Part shown: positions 45,807-58,049 of the stretch, in pieces | Layout of the letters: the number at the start of each line of letters is the position of its first letter | Numbering within the stretch: the first letter of the stretch is position 1 | Assembly: GCA_022478985.1 (NCBI GenBank) | Contig: JAKSZP010017382.1 | Location: forward strand, 1-64,000 | Length of the DNA: 64,000 bases | Source: Massospora cicadina | Taxonomy: Eukaryota > Entomophthoromycota > Entomophthoromycetes > Entomophthorales > Entomophthoraceae | Direction: 5' to 3' | Notes under the pieces: generated by a model | Database searches by the model: none | What the model was told of the DNA's origin: nothing | What the model saw: the letters and a program-made list of their open reading frames with translations, nothing else | Position numbers and translations under genes: made by a program

Positions 45807-46520
45807 TAAGCGAGATAGGTGATTAAAGTATCTGTGCCAATGGTACAGGCCTTTTGTCAGATTAGCCGAAAAATATAGAGATAGAGCCATTATATGTGGT
45901 TAAGGATACCCAGCAAGGTAAGGTTTCTTTCATGTTTATCTTTTTACCTGCAGATTTCCAAAAGACTTCCAAAAGGTTTATTCAAATTAATTTGTGTCTA
46001 TTATATTTTGTGACCCTGTGGGGATTACCTTTGCTTTAAAATTATGCAGGCATTTCTTCAGCACCATCCACTATACGGGGGTAATTTTACATTTGAACCT
46101 TGAAGTGATAGTCAAGTTAATTAACACATTTTTTGGTTTCAAATAAGCATGCTAAGCCTTTATGCGCTCTTTACCATCCTTGGCTGTTTCAAACACCAAG
46201 GGAATGTGGGTACCAAACAAGGAGAAATCCTTCCACATAATAAATAATGACATGGTATTCGTGGAGAAATTGGGTGCTCAGAAGTAACTCATAGCTAGGG
46301 TTAATAAGAGCTTTTGCAAGCCATTTAACTAAATTGTCCTAAAGCAGAGAGGGAGTGTGATGTAGGCCTTGTTATCTTGGGTTTATTGAAGACCAGCGGT
46401 GCCATAATCAATGTAATGGGAAGATTGGGCGCAATCTTTAGTCGTCTTCATAAGTTTGGCTAAGATCAAATTCACTGGAGACCACTATCTATTATAGCTA
46501 TTACAGGCATTTATGAACCT
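45807..46520 (-). pseudogene. Element F protease
   Basis: The minus strand near 46470-46500 reads AIIDSG and then, with a one-base shift, PVNLILAKLM, a retropepsin active site with its Asp kept. 45807-46380 holds worn coding sequence without a clear motif. Confidence 0.6.
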
Positions 46521-48100
46521 GAACCATGATATGTTTAACCAGACTATCAAGTTGGGGTGGCATGGTGAGAAACATTTGTGACTCATAATATGAATAAGCA
46601 GTTTTTTTGATTTTATTTAAGATTATGCAACTGGAGATGATGCACTTGATGGTATGGGCAACGAAAAAATAGAAACATAAAATCCTCAAAACCAGCAGTG
46701 AACTAATAATTGCCTATCCTACTATGGCAGAGGGGGTCAGGCGGCACTTCATTGAGTTTATCATTGAAGAGGCAGATCAATGCTGATAACAAGGGAGTTA
46801 GGGCATCTTCAGGATGAGGGTCAAGGAGAATAAGATGGTTGTTGAGACTGACAATTTAGGCCTAAAGGATAGCCTCTGTGAGTTCAGCAATGTGATTTTC
46901 AGCTTAAATGCGGGCATCAAAAAGCTGGATGAATTTTGAAATATTGGCTCATGTTATCGTGTGAATGGGTAAAAATCATCCAGTGCAGCAACATGTTTGA
47001 TAGCGATAGTGCCACTTCAGTGAGGCAGGTGATTTCATAACTTGCAACAGTGAGGATATCAGGAAGGAATGAGTGATATGCACCCCTTTTTTAAAATCAG
47101 TGACAGATTTTGCCACTGCTTCGCAAATATGGCAACTTTTGGGTGAGGCCACTGCAACCTTGGCAAGCTGGTGGTTGCTTTGATAAGAACTAGCATTGGG
47201 TTTAGGGACATATCGTTTGAGTGGGAGAGGGGCGTCAAAGTCTGAGTTCAGATAAGGATTTAAATCAAATAATCTAGTAGGTGGTGATACAATTTCACCA
47301 GATTTAATCACTTTAACCAATAGGTCCCAGGGCTTTGGTTGATTGGGACTATTTGGTGATAGATTAATATGATTATTGAAATTTTCAGGTCAGGAGAAGT
47401 TTTGGATTGAACCTGGGTCCAAAACTCCTCCTGATTTGTTGTCATGGGTGTAGATTTGGCTAGTGTGTGTTTGAGTTGCTAAACTGTTTGCTGCTGATTC
47501 ATTGAGCGCACAGCCTGGGGGGTGGGGCAGCCAAAATTCTCACTCAAACGCTATTGGTGTGGCCCCATGGGTGAAGTTGGCAGTGTTCGCAGGTTTCAAA
47601 TTGTGTTGACTTGTTTTTCGATATGGTCCAACTCATAGCAAAAGGGGATTTATGTGCGACTATTGTTGATGTGAGCCCAAAAAAATGGTCTGGTGTGGAT
47701 GGAATGTAGGCATGTGGCGGGATGTGCTTGGCCATATTCAGTTGGTGGTGGGTAATGGTGTCCAACGCCCAAGGTGCCATGAGGTGTTCAGCACCACTTG
47801 GGTCAACTAATTGGAGGATTGGGTTTTTACAATAATTGGACATCCCTGACATCAACTTTCAAAAATTGTATGAGGTGGGAGGTTGAGGGGAGGTTTGAAA
47901 AAGTTACTGATTGTGGTGTCATCTGGGAGAAGTGTTTGGGTGTTGTAATGGGGGTGTTTTTATAATAAAGGCGTTGCTGCTGCTGCAGCCGCGCCCTCTC
48001 ACTGGGGAAATCTATTTTAAAATAGCCCTTGTAAGGGCGGAAGTCTAAAAATCCTGCCAGTGTGAAGGTGGCTGTTGCCAGCTCAAATATCACTTTGTTA
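46520..48100 (-). pseudogene. Element F gag
   Basis: Minus-strand frames at 46976-47320 (contains SCHICEAVAKSVTD, a zinc knuckle with its His and last Cys lost), 47544-47855 and 47827-48093 (Met at 48093; PFTF-like N-terminus with a Gln run). Called by order and the knuckle trace. Confidence 0.55.
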
Positions 48101-48383
48101 GCATATTGGATATACGTCCATACTTAATGCAGGGGAAAAAGGATATGGTGGATTGAGATAGGGCTAAAGGATGAGGGCGAGCTGGTTGGACTCTTTCAGG
48201 TGGAGTGCTAAGTCCCCTGGGGGGACATAGCGGCCAAATTTCTTTGGTGGGCTGAACTAGACAGTCCGCATGAATATGCTTGACAGGTGGTAAACGCTAG
48301 GGGTAGAGTGCCTCTGCCCCATATTGGAGTGGTGGGCGGTGGAACTAAAACATTGATGGTAAATGGTGTTGCAGTGAGTTTAT

Positions 48384-48800
48384 GGAATTTTAATTAGCTT
48401 ATAATTAGATAATATTGCTTGAAAGTGAAATTGAGAGGATTAAAAGTTATAAATTAATAAGCAAATCAAAAGGTTTATTATTTTAATTATTCTATCATGA
48501 TTACAGGGTTCTCCACTGTGACCTCTATTGGGCTTTCAGGCTTAAATAAAGGTATAACAGGGGCTTTCAGAACGAACAGCCTCTGTATTTATGCTGACCT
48601 GTCTTTTCCTGACACTTTGCATTCCGCCTCTTCTGCACTTTATTTATAGCACTTCTCTTTGGTATATCAGCGGCCTTTTAAATAGGAGTAAGTGAAAACT
48701 TTTCTCATTGTCCTACAGTACATGCACTATAGGTATATGAGGTGCTCAAACCGTGTTGGGGTACTTGTTCAAAGTGACTTTGGGTATCTCGTTGAGTGCC
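48384..48800 (-). other. Possible element F 5' LTR, unconfirmed
   Basis: AT-rich DNA following the worn primer binding site. No matching LTR exists in the window, so the assignment rests on position only. No ORF is seen. Confidence 0.3.
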
Positions 48801-49330
48801 TCTTTAATGTCATGGATGCTAGTAAAGGTTTTTTTAAATCCTAACATGTGGAGCTGAACATCAGGCTATGATTTAAGCATGGAAAGGATGGAGGTAATAG
48901 CATCATCTAAGGAGATTTGATTATGATTATCAAGCAATTGTGCGCTAGCATAAAAGTTTATAAAAAATCAGAATGATTATTCTCTTTTGTTGAGACAAAT
49001 GGCCATGGAGGCTTGTTTTTAGATTCAAGAGGTTCTTATCTGAGCAAAATTTCTTTATGCGATCAGTCTTGACCTGTGTCCAGTTCTGGTATTCATGAAG
49101 GTGGGAGATCATAGTCCTATAAGTTTCCCCACATAGACAGTAATGGATATGCTTGACCATTTGGTAATTGATGGTCTCTTCCATAGCGCTCTTAAAAGCA
49201 TTTAAAACTGATGCAATGCTTTCTTACCCTGAAACAAATCATTCCTTAAAGCTAAACTCAAAAGCTTTTCTGATTGGTGCAATGAGTACATGAATACCAG
49301 CTTCAATAATCTGGTGCCAGAATTGGGATT
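48800..49330 (-). pseudogene. Relic K: gag capsid fragment
   Basis: 48945-49184 on the minus strand (MEETINYQMVKHIHYCLCGE...) together with 48860-48940 (LLDNHNQISLDDAI) parallels element G gag (LLIANQLPLDDVIADIL). A fragment of a G-like element, with no other parts nearby. Confidence 0.45.
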
Positions 49331-49375
49331 CTGGAAAATTCCTTGTTCTTCTGAGCTGAGTGTTCATTGTCTTAA

Positions 49376-49530
49376 TTGTTTAGTTTATTAAAATTCGATT
49401 CAATTTGATTTTGATTGATTTTTTGATTCAATTTATTTGACTTGCTTTATTTTAAATTGGACTTTTGTTCAATTCTATTTTTATTTGAACTGGAAGGTTT
49501 TTTGATTTGATTCAATTTTGATTAATTATT
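49376..49530. repeat. Low-complexity TTGATT-rich tract
   Basis: Irregular repetition of ttgatt and attcaattt words. No coding potential. 49530-49800 is AT-rich with nothing recognised. Confidence 0.6.
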
Positions 49531-49799
49531 GTCATCCGTTTTAAGAATTTGCTTAATTCATAGTTTTCTTGAAGGTCTTCCTATGCACTTTTGGGATCAT
49601 GTGGACTTTAAAACTGTAGTGCATTGTGCAGTACCCTCAGTGAATCAATTTATTACCTTACATCCCTAATCAATTGAGGTAATCTACCTTCCTTTATATA
49701 GTATAAATAAACCAGGCTATCTAAGACTAATATTAAGATACCATTGAAGGATTTACATACAACTTAATATTTATTGTCTTTTACTTAGCTATGATTATT

Positions 49800-50280
49800 T
49801 GCGCCTAGTATTTTAATACAGTTCGTCCTATCCAGTATGCTGATAAATACTGTGATGCCAAATTCCCAGGCCCATTTTCCACCTCCAAACTAGAACACCT
49901 TATTGAACTTCTTATTGAATAACTTTCCAAATGTAAAACCTTTCGCCAAGCCAGCAAACATTTAAACTATCATGTACCACTATGCACCTCTTTTCCTTCT
50001 AGTTTATATAAGTGTACATGATTCTCAATCATTTAAAAATAATTTAGGATTCTACTCTCTTATTGCTCGCCATGCACTAGCTCTCGTGGTGGGAGTACCA
50101 GTGACCACAAACCTATTTGGATTTAATTTCAAGGCTTTTATAATCCATATCATAATAAAAGTCAACACCAAGCTGATGCCTCACATCTGGCTAGGCTCAG
50201 TAAACACAAAAACAGCATGTGTGGAGATCCTGCTGGTCTAATTGACCTTAAATCTCTAAGCCATCCTGCAACTTTTCCCA
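49800..50280 (+). pseudogene. Weak plus-strand RNase H-like relic
   Basis: Only one supportable motif: NKSQHQADA then LARLSK at about 50155-50205, like the end of a retroelement RNase H (H-Q-A-D-A-L-S-R). It could be Ty3 or DIRS. Low confidence. Confidence 0.3.
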
Positions 50281-50499
50281 AAATTGATTGAGAGCGCTGC
50301 GTCAGCTTTCTGATTAATTTGGGATATAACTTTAGAATTTTGAACTCACATAACATATGCAAGTCTACAAATTTCATATCTATGTTATATCTTGTCAAAA
50401 TACTTAATGTTAAATTTCATGATTTCTTGCATATATCTAACCTTCGAAGTTGCATGTACCTAGAGTGATGGCAGAATTGATGACTCTAATCAGAGTGAA

Positions 50500-51370
50500 A
50501 CTTTACCCATTTAGCTTTTCTCTCATTTTTTTTGAAGTTCATTTAATTTTTTTAGCATCACACCACACATGGGATCCCAGAATCTTCACCCGGGGTATGG
50601 GTGACCCAGTTTGACCAGGGGGCCCACTGATTCCTGATCGTTCTTTAGCCATCAAGACCTTTGAGGCCTTTGATGCTTTTGGGCCCCATGACCCTTCAGT
50701 GACAGTGTCACCTTAGTGCTGAAGATGATCAAGTTGGGCTTCTACATGACTTAATCGTTGCATTAAAATGGATTCCAAAGTTCATGCTTAGGCGACGGCC
50801 TACAAAGTGACATTGTGGACGAAATTGTGTACCTCAGAGACCTCACTCTGTAGTTGCTAAGAAAGGTGCGTCTCTATATATCCAGAGATCTTTGTATAAC
50901 TGGGAGATTTGACTTTGGACATCATTATGAGGTGACAGTTGTCCTGGATAGCTTCCCAATTGTCACAAACATAAGATGAGGTGGTTTATAAAATTTGACC
51001 AAGTTGGAGTTAAGGCTCAGTATTAATCTCAGTTGGTGTATTATATCTTTATAATCTAACCCCACTAATAGGAGGAGATGATGGAGGGCTGGATGTACAA
51101 ACTGTTGTAGGTAAGGCTCTGCTTTGCCAACCATCTCATTACTAGCTAAGCAGCTTATTTGTAAAGCCTTAGCACGTATGAGGGGAAAGTAGAATTTTGC
51201 AAATGTCTAGACAGGGTCTCAGTGGGTTATATCCCATCTAGTAGAGATGGATGGTGTCAGCTAGGTTGTCAGTTTGGAGATAGAACTGACTAGGGTTTGT
51301 CATGTGTAAACTTTGAGCCCAGCCAATGTGCCAAGATAGGGACAAGCATCGTTTTAGGACCAAAAGGGGT
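50500..51370 (-). pseudogene. Unassigned minus-strand relic, gag-like
   Basis: Minus-strand text after frame changes includes RLSHVEAQLDHLQH (coiled-coil-like) and a Pro/Gly-rich stretch, with MVGKAEPYLQQFVHPALHHL upstream (50925-51134). It could be gag of another element. I do not recognise the family. Confidence 0.3.
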
Positions 51371-51439
51371 CTGTCATAATTTCGGCAGAACTGTTGAAAT
51401 AAGCATATGGGTTTATGTTCAGGGTCAAGCCCACTGAGT

Positions 51440-51963
51440 GATAGAACAGATGATATGGAGATCGCGAGCCCTCAACCCACACATAAAATCAATAATAAAT
51501 AAATGGGAGCAATTGCTTTGACGACACTTCTTTATTAAACTTTAATATTTTCAGTGGACGCTCTCTGCTCAGCACCCTCTTTCTTCCTAACAACCTTTCC
51601 ATTTAATCTTCTCATCTCGCTTATATCTCAGCAACCTCAGTCAATACTGACCCTTTTGCTTAGACTATTTGTTCCACCATAATCTCATTGGTTCCAGCAT
51701 AGTTCAACACTTGCTAAAAACACAATCACTCTAGTTCAAGGTTATTCACTCAATATACATCATATATTAACATCTCATTAATCATCATTTGTCAACATCA
51801 CTTTATTCCCAATTTGAAGGCGATCCAAAATACATTTCCAACCCAATATCGCCTCATCCTAAGGCGCTTGGACAATTTTAACTCATATTCAAGCTTTGCT
51901 AATTATACCCATTCGGCTGTAACGACTTAGGGCTTATCGTCCAGTCATATCAGAATCATGACA
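51440..51963 (-). repeat. Element H 3' LTR, left border unresolved
   Basis: The minus-strand start TGTCATGATTCTGATATGAC at 51963 follows the polypurine tract CTAGGGAGGTTAA (51964-51976). The start resembles that of element D (...CTGGTATGACTGGA). The left border is only a guess, and similarity with the 5' LTR at 56876 is poor. Confidence 0.55.
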
Positions 51964-53180
51964 TTAACCTCCCTAGACTGGATGATAAGGCTCCTATTAC
52001 TTATACGCCTAAAGGAACTTTGCGTGACCCCAGTTAATGATCCAACCACTCGCAGGATCTTGATAGTATAGGCATCCACACCAGTTTTCAAATTTATATC
52101 CAATGGCCCAATCCATATGCTTGCCAGTTTGTGCTTCCGCCCAAACCCATGTTGAACATGGAATAGAACAATGTCACCTTCATTGAACTGAGCTATCCCA
52201 CTACGTTGTACCTGATTGGCAACCTGGTTCTTTATCTTCTTAGCTAAGATGAACAAGTACGCTTCAGTTTGCAGCTTAATCAGCATATTTGATAGTTTGG
52301 TTAAGTAGCTTTGAGGCTTCATTCCGCTGGTATCTTCCACGCAGGCATAGAGCAGTGCGGGTTGAGCTGGGTGACACCCATATAATAACTGTAAGGGACT
52401 CTTCCTCATTGCTGAGTAATTACTGATGTTGAAAGCAAAGACAGCGTTGGAAAGAAGGGTACTACAAAAGGAGGGTCTATCATTACCAGCTTCTGGAGTA
52501 TATTCATTAGTGTCCTTTGACCCTTTGACCATACCATTGAATTCTGGGTGATAAGGGGTCATTAGAACCCCGCGGATGGCCATAAGTCCGTTGATTTTGT
52601 GTAAAATGTGTGAGGTGAATTTAGTTCCATTATCAGTAAGGATGAACTGAGGACAGCCATGTCACTGGATTATACACTTCATCACAAACTTATCCATGGT
52701 GACCGCCCCAGATCGTGGATTGCACGTGCCTCAACCCACCTGGTCAAGTGGTCACTCACCACCAGAATATACTTGGAACAGTTTGCTCCAGTCTGCAGAG
52801 GCCACACCACATTGATGGAAATTGTATGCCAGGCAAAGTGAGGTTCACTAACTGGTATTAGTATTTTGGTGGAATGGCTCCTCACTTGGAAATGGTGGCA
52901 GCAGAAGATCATTTTGAGCACGTCAAATTGCATGCTTTCCCACTAGCACCGAGGTCACAACATTTCTAGGGTTCTGCATAACCACCATATCCGACTGCTT
53001 GGTGTGCACTCATAATAATTTTTATGGGCAGAAGGTCTTGGGATATTCACGGTAGTATCCCCTATCCACTTGTACAACTCACCTTTCTTCTGGAACTATT
53101 GTCCTTAATTCCGTCTAAAACCACGATGACTTGGGGTAGTTCATCATTGTATTTCCCCCTGAATATCTTGTCAAACATAC
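51945..53180 (-). pseudogene. Element H integrase
   Basis: The longest surviving pol frame here is 51945-52583 on the minus strand (212 codons): MTPYHPEFNGMVKGSKDTNE, where the catalytic Glu-Arg is Lys-Gly, then FAFNISNYSAMRKSPLQL and the C-terminal GPY/F module FGRKHKLASIWIGPLDI. The core at 52682-52933 has ISINVVWPLQTG, where the first Asp is Asn, and LVVSDHLTRWVEARAI. Zinc region at 52940-53150. Confidence 0.85.
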
Positions 53181-53189
53181 GTTGCTGAT

Positions 53190-53580
53190 ATCCGCTTTAA
53201 CAGCAATGTTTGGCAATCTTGATAAGCAATTGGCGTTTTGGTGTTTTGCTCCAGGTTGGTGAAGTATTTCGAAGTTATAAGCCTGCAGCATAAGAGCCCA
53301 TCATGCTAGCCGCCCCTCAGGTTCTCTGAGATTCTGCAACCAGCATAATGACGCATGATCCGTTACAGTTTTAAACTTTTCCATGCAAATAGACCTTGAA
53401 TTGCTTATAGGAATAGATCACTGCTAATCTCTCTCGCTTTGTTGTAATGTAATTGCGTTCATGACAGTTCAAACTATGACTGCAGTATGTAACTGGATGC
53501 TCCTCCCCTCGTCGTCTTTTAGTGATAAAACTGCCCCAACGGCAGAAAGTGAAACATTCATTTAAACAATTAACTATTTT
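53190..53580 (-). pseudogene. Element H RNase H
   Basis: Minus-strand fragments LNCHERNYITTKRERLAVIY then YKQFKVYLHGKV (about 53370-53470), the Y-x-T-x-E-x-E-x-L-A-V-I-Y region, with shifts on both sides. Confidence 0.7.
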
Positions 53581-53589
53581 TAAAATTTG

Positions 53590-54400
53590 GATAATTGAGC
53601 ACTAGCGTGCTGATAAATGCCGTCCAAAGTGCATCAAAGGAACATTGGCAATGTTCCATCCATTTGAACGTGGCATTTTTTTAAGTAACTCAAACAGTGG
53701 TGATCCAATACAGCTAAAGTTGGGGATAAAGCGTCAGTAGTATCTGGCCATCCCCAAAAATACCCGTATGTCACGTTTGCTGCTAGGTGGGGTCATTTTC
53801 CAAATAGCTTCCAAATGCCGGTTGAGGTTGTAGTCCACTGGCATCTGCTACAAACCCTAGGTAATCCTGCTGGTTTTTGAAGAAGTGACATTTGTGGGGC
53901 TTAATCTTAATGTTGGCCTCAGCTAGCCTGCGGAATACCTCCTCCAAATGGGTAAGGTTCTCAGAAATTGTGCGCAAAAACATTGATATTGTATAGGTAC
54001 ACAAGAACACACAACAGCTTTAGATCGCCAAGGATGATATTCATGGCCTGTTGAAATTGGCCGGGGCATTACACAGCCCTTGTGGCATATGTGTCAGCTG
54101 GAATAACCCTTTGGACGTGATAATGGTGCATTTATCCTGTTCCTCCGCAGGTAACTCAATTTGTCAGTAGCCCAATATCAAATCCATCGCTGAGAAGTAA
54201 CAAGCTCCGCCTAACAGATCCAGAGCATTGTCAACCCAGGCAGGGGGTATGAATCCTTCTTGGTAATACTGTTGAGCTTCCAGTTTTCTATCACTACCTG
54301 GTTGGTACCATCCTCTTTTTAACAATTAGGACGGGTGAAGCCCATGGACTCTTTGAGGGTTTGAGCATCCCTTGCTCCAGAAGCTTTTCAATTTCCTCAT
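53590..54400 (-). pseudogene. Element H reverse transcriptase
   Basis: 53783-54010 on the minus strand: ENLTHLEEVFRRLAEANIKI and HKCHFFKNQQDYLGFVADAS. A Y-x-D-D-like block is degraded near 53990, and PQGLCNAP with a one-base shift lies near 54060-54090. The N-terminal part at 54150-54400 is broken. Confidence 0.8.
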
Positions 54401-54559
54401 TGATGACTTCTTCAGCTGCTCTTCATCAGCGGATTGGCTGAGATCTTATGGGAGGATGATACCCAGTGTTTAATCAATGGACCACCCCCAAGCACACCTT
54501 AAATCGTGGTCATCACCGCTAAAAACTTACTTATAAATTTGAAATAGAGCTATAGCTTG

Positions 54560-55080
54560 ATTATTATGCACTTCTAATAACTTTATAATTCATTATGGAG
54601 TAACACAGTCATTATGATAATCTATGATTTGATGGGTAGACCAAAATCATCCACTGACCCAAACTCATGAACCCAAAGGACCTCCTAATGGGTATAAAGT
54701 TTAAATATGCCATTATTTGGTGTTGGAGGATATGAAGAGGTTTGTTTTGGAGATTCGCTACCAAGACCTTGATCTCCCCATGGCCCGGAAGTATTATGCC
54801 TGGAACCACATGGGTTCAATCTGCAATTGCTGATAGGGCCCAATGACCTCCCCATAGAGCCCAGCAGGCACTTCCACCTCTAACTTGGTGTTTATTATTA
54901 CTTGGTGTCTGGAGGGGATGGAGTTAGGGCTAGAGGCTCTAAGTGATAACCCTTGATATTCATATATTTGTTGGGTAAGGGCTTGGGTCTTGATCTTTAG
55001 TTGATGGTAACAAACCAGAATTACCCCGTCATTATATGCAAGATTGATATGACCCATGCGCACTGGATACTTTGGCATTA
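54560..55080 (-). pseudogene. Element H protease-RT spacer, best-preserved dUTPase-like candidate
   Basis: Minus strand: VIINTKLEVEVPAGLYGEVI (about 54835-54895), then, across a one-base overlap of frames, GIILPGHGEIKVLVANLQNK and LHILQHQIMAYL (54710-54790). The layout T-x-L-x-V-x-V-P-x-G-x-Y-G...G-x-I...G-E-I-K-V-L-x-x-N...I-x-x-x-x-x-I-A-x-L is that of dUTPase motif regions 2-4. The P-R-S-S signature is replaced by GPYQQ, and no catalytic Asp is evident in the G-V-I-D position. Confidence 0.5.
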
Positions 55081-55089
55081 CGCTATATG

Positions 55090-55450
55090 TAAAGTAAATT
55101 AGAATCCGCTGCCTCAGAATTTCGAGGGTCTACTCTGTCATATCAATGACAGCCCCAAAGTGTTGCAGGAAAGTAGTACCAATTAGCAGCACGTAGTTAC
55201 TGTTGGGGAGCACTATCACCGGAGCTACAATGACAATAGACCCAAACTGCAAGGGTATCACGCTGCACGCTCCATCAGAGACCGTTCTTTATGCGCCCGC
55301 AGTCCCATACATCATATTATATTTCACATCAGGCTTTAGTGCCAACGTCGCCACCAGCTTTGTGGACATTATGTTGACTGGCGCGCCCATATTGACTATA
55401 GTGCTGACATGGGTTTTTTGCTATGACAATGTCACAGTACTTAAACTCAG
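55090..55450 (-). pseudogene. Element H aspartic protease
   Basis: The minus strand near 55375-55410 reads NMGAPVNIMSTKL, where D-S/T-G is expected; the catalytic Asp is lost. It continues LALKPDVKYNMMYGTAGA. Confidence 0.7.
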
Positions 55451-55499
55451 AGTAGGATGTATTCTGTGTTATTACAACGTGGAAATTTAACAGATCTCT

Positions 55500-56760
55500 T
55501 GCCCAGGAAAATTTTAGTAACCTCCCCAACTTTAGGATATCTTTAAAATATTATCCAAAGGGAGGGCAGCATTTACCCTTTTAAGAGGGGCACATCAGCG
55601 GATGGATCCAGTTCATCTGTAGAATTTTAGTCTACCCTTTACAGGCATAAGGTTTCGGTTGCTCCTGGGGTCCTTCTTCCACTGTGTCCTTGAATTGCGC
55701 TCATGTCAGTACATTCACCCCTCCAACTGGCTGCTGATTAAGGATTGCGTCATCATACTGAGGAACTTCCGCTGAATGTATGGGGATAGGTTCAGGTGGG
55801 ACGATTTGGGTCAGGATTGCGGAGGTAGAGATTCATGTCTCTACTTCACTCCAACTTTTCCCTGATTGTACTAATCCTGCGGTAGTTAATGGACCCAACG
55901 ATTGGGGCAACCTCTTACCATGTGCCCAAAGTGACCACACTAAAACAGTTGACCCCATAGGTCCTGCATACTTAATTGTTTTAAGATGTGCCACCCCAAA
56001 AGTTGGACTGGGGTCAATCAATGTAACCAGGTCCCACACAACTGCTGAAGTGCTGATGGAAACTCAGTTGGGATTGAGTCGCGTTGTGATAATGAGCCTT
56101 AGGGTTACTAAACAAATGCTGAACATGACGGGATAATTCCCCCAAATAAGAAAGTCCACAGCAGATGCGGTAGGTATACACTCTGCATTGGGCAGAGGAA
56201 AGGTAGCGAATAGACAGCGCAAAATGTGAACAATTTTAAACAAGGGTACGTTGTCCTCTAAATATGGAGCCATGACTTTGTAATGCTTATAGTATGGCTT
56301 TACGGCGGAGGTCATTGCAATGCACACATCAGATTTTGATAAAGTACCTGCCCCCAAATAACACATGAGCTTCCACCGTGATTCAATCAGCAAATGCAGT
56401 GAGGGTCTCATTACGCTAAAATTCAATGGTCAAGAAGTATGCCTTCCACTGTGACATCTTTGCAGTACCCCCAAACAACCGCAGCACTGTCTCCTTCACT
56501 TAATGGTATGTAATGGAACTTTTTGGAAGGTAGCAAGTAAATTGGTCAGCGCTTCCAACATCCAAGGTGGATATTAACAATTTTTCTTTCAGCTGATCAA
56601 AAGCTCCTTCCTTTGCAAACTTAAATTACTTAAAGAACCCATGAATATTCCCATCAAGATTGAATGGAGGCAGCTTATCAATACAAACCTCATGAAGAAG
56701 CTCATACTGCATTTTGAGCACAGCATCCAAGGCAAAGTTTGAGTTCCGCATATTCAACAG
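55500..56760 (-). pseudogene. Element H gag
   Basis: Minus-strand frames at 56064-56426 (TSAVKPYYKHYKVMAPYL, matching element D gag) and 55833-56039. A Pro/Gly/Asn linker follows toward 55500. No intact zinc knuckle is seen. Confidence 0.6.
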
Positions 56761-56855
56761 ATGCATCATGTCATGAAGCTCCACTGTTAAAACAAGCCTG
56801 ATGTGCCATGACCGGTGACTGAAAAAAATTTACTTCTTTATAATTGATCAATGGG

Positions 56856-56874
56856 CCCCTTGTAGTGAGCACCA
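56856..56874 (-). other. Primer binding site of element H
   Basis: The minus strand reads TGGTGCTCACTACAAGGGG, the same type as elements C and D with one insertion. The 5' LTR starts at 56876 (plus strand tgtcagaaaa). Confidence 0.7.
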
Positions 56875-56875
56875 C

Positions 56876-57998
56876 TGTCAGAAAATTGACTGTGGGCTCT
56901 GCTAGTTGGCAGGCCAAGCAATATTTTGACTGGTCGCCCTTTCCATTTTGCCTTAGAAAATGGGGCCAGCAGCACCAGCTGACTCCTTGGCGTGTCACCC
57001 GCGTCATTTGGGAATCCCCAGACTAATCCCCAACCAATTAAATAAATTATAACCTTTAATCAAAAGATATATTAGGCAAAGGGAGATATTTATTGAAAGG
57101 GAAGCGCTAGGTATTTATACTATTTACAAAAGGGCTACTGTGCCCACCGCTGACCTATCAGCTCATCACAGGTTCTTCCAGCCAACCACTTTTTCAGCCT
57201 TCTGCTGCGCTACTCTCTTCCCTGACATCGACCCTCTCACCCTGTCCTTCCCTTTGTCTGAATATTAGTCTTGGCTTCATACTCAGCCTTCAGTCGCAGG
57301 TGAGCCATATAAATTACTTATATAAATAAACATTGAATTTTGATTTTGACCTTCAGGTGGATTATTAAGTATGCCAGAAACCTCTTCAGTCACTTGCTTA
57401 ACTCAGAATATCTCGGTTTCTAACCAACGGCCCATTTTGACTCTACTAGTCAATATCTGGGGGATCGCCTTTCTTAAGCAATAGTTGATTTAATAAATAT
57501 AAGACAACAGAAACAACCTCAGCTGCCTCAAGCTTAAGATCTTTGGTTTCCTCCAACATCAAATAATTAGTACAATTGGAGCATCCTCAGCATAAGTCGC
57601 TGGTACTCCAAATTAGCAGTGAAATCATAGTCAGATGATTAATAGTGAATACATCAGCTTTTCGCTGGAAATTACCACAACAGAATACTAAAGCAGTCAG
57701 CGTCAGACACAGATTCCACTGACATATACTAAATTTTAACTAATTAAATCATCCTTAGCTATTAGTCACCCGTGATCCTTATATTAATTTGGGGCCACCC
57801 ATTGGCCCCACGTGAGCCTAACTTCTCAACTTGGAGGAATACTAATTTTGTCTCAACCCAATTGTGGAGCAGCTAACCAGTAATTGTATAAAACACCACG
57901 AAATTCAGTCAATAAGTCTTTACACCAGGATTGTCCATTTTATCCAAAATTAAAATAAATCATTGGAAGATTTTATATGGTTAAAATGCTGACAGGTT
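56876..57998 (-). repeat. Possible element H 5' LTR and flanking AT-rich DNA
   Basis: Begins next to the primer binding site. No ORF or other feature is recognised to 58050. The end near 57998 (aaaatgctgaca) is a guess from a TGTCA start on the minus strand. Confidence 0.4.
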
Positions 57999-58049
57999 GA
58001 AAGGCCTAGGTGGACCCGCTGTCACAGTTAAGTGAATTTGCTAATGTGG

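Larger units (their letters stand above)
37140..48400 (-). mobile_element. Element F: minus-strand Ty3/gypsy, split by element G
   Basis: Integrase, RNase H and RT at 37140-39346, and protease and gag at 45807-48100, with element G between. The integrase C-terminus and 3' LTR are missing on the left. A worn primer binding site (plus strand ttgcagtgagttta near 48369) may mark the 5' LTR border at about 48384. Confidence 0.65.
51440..57000 (-). mobile_element. Element H: minus-strand Ty3/gypsy, related to A, C and D
   Basis: Polypurine tract, integrase, RNase H, RT, spacer, protease, gag and primer binding site in proper order on the minus strand. The 5' LTR starts at 56876; its far end could be near 57998 (minus-strand TGTCAGCATTTT), unproven. 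Confidence 0.75.

Noticed and set aside
50560..50720. Collagen-like Gly-Pro stretch on the minus strand
   Set aside because: Only a few residues and no repeating G-x-y pattern; probably part of a worn gag linker.
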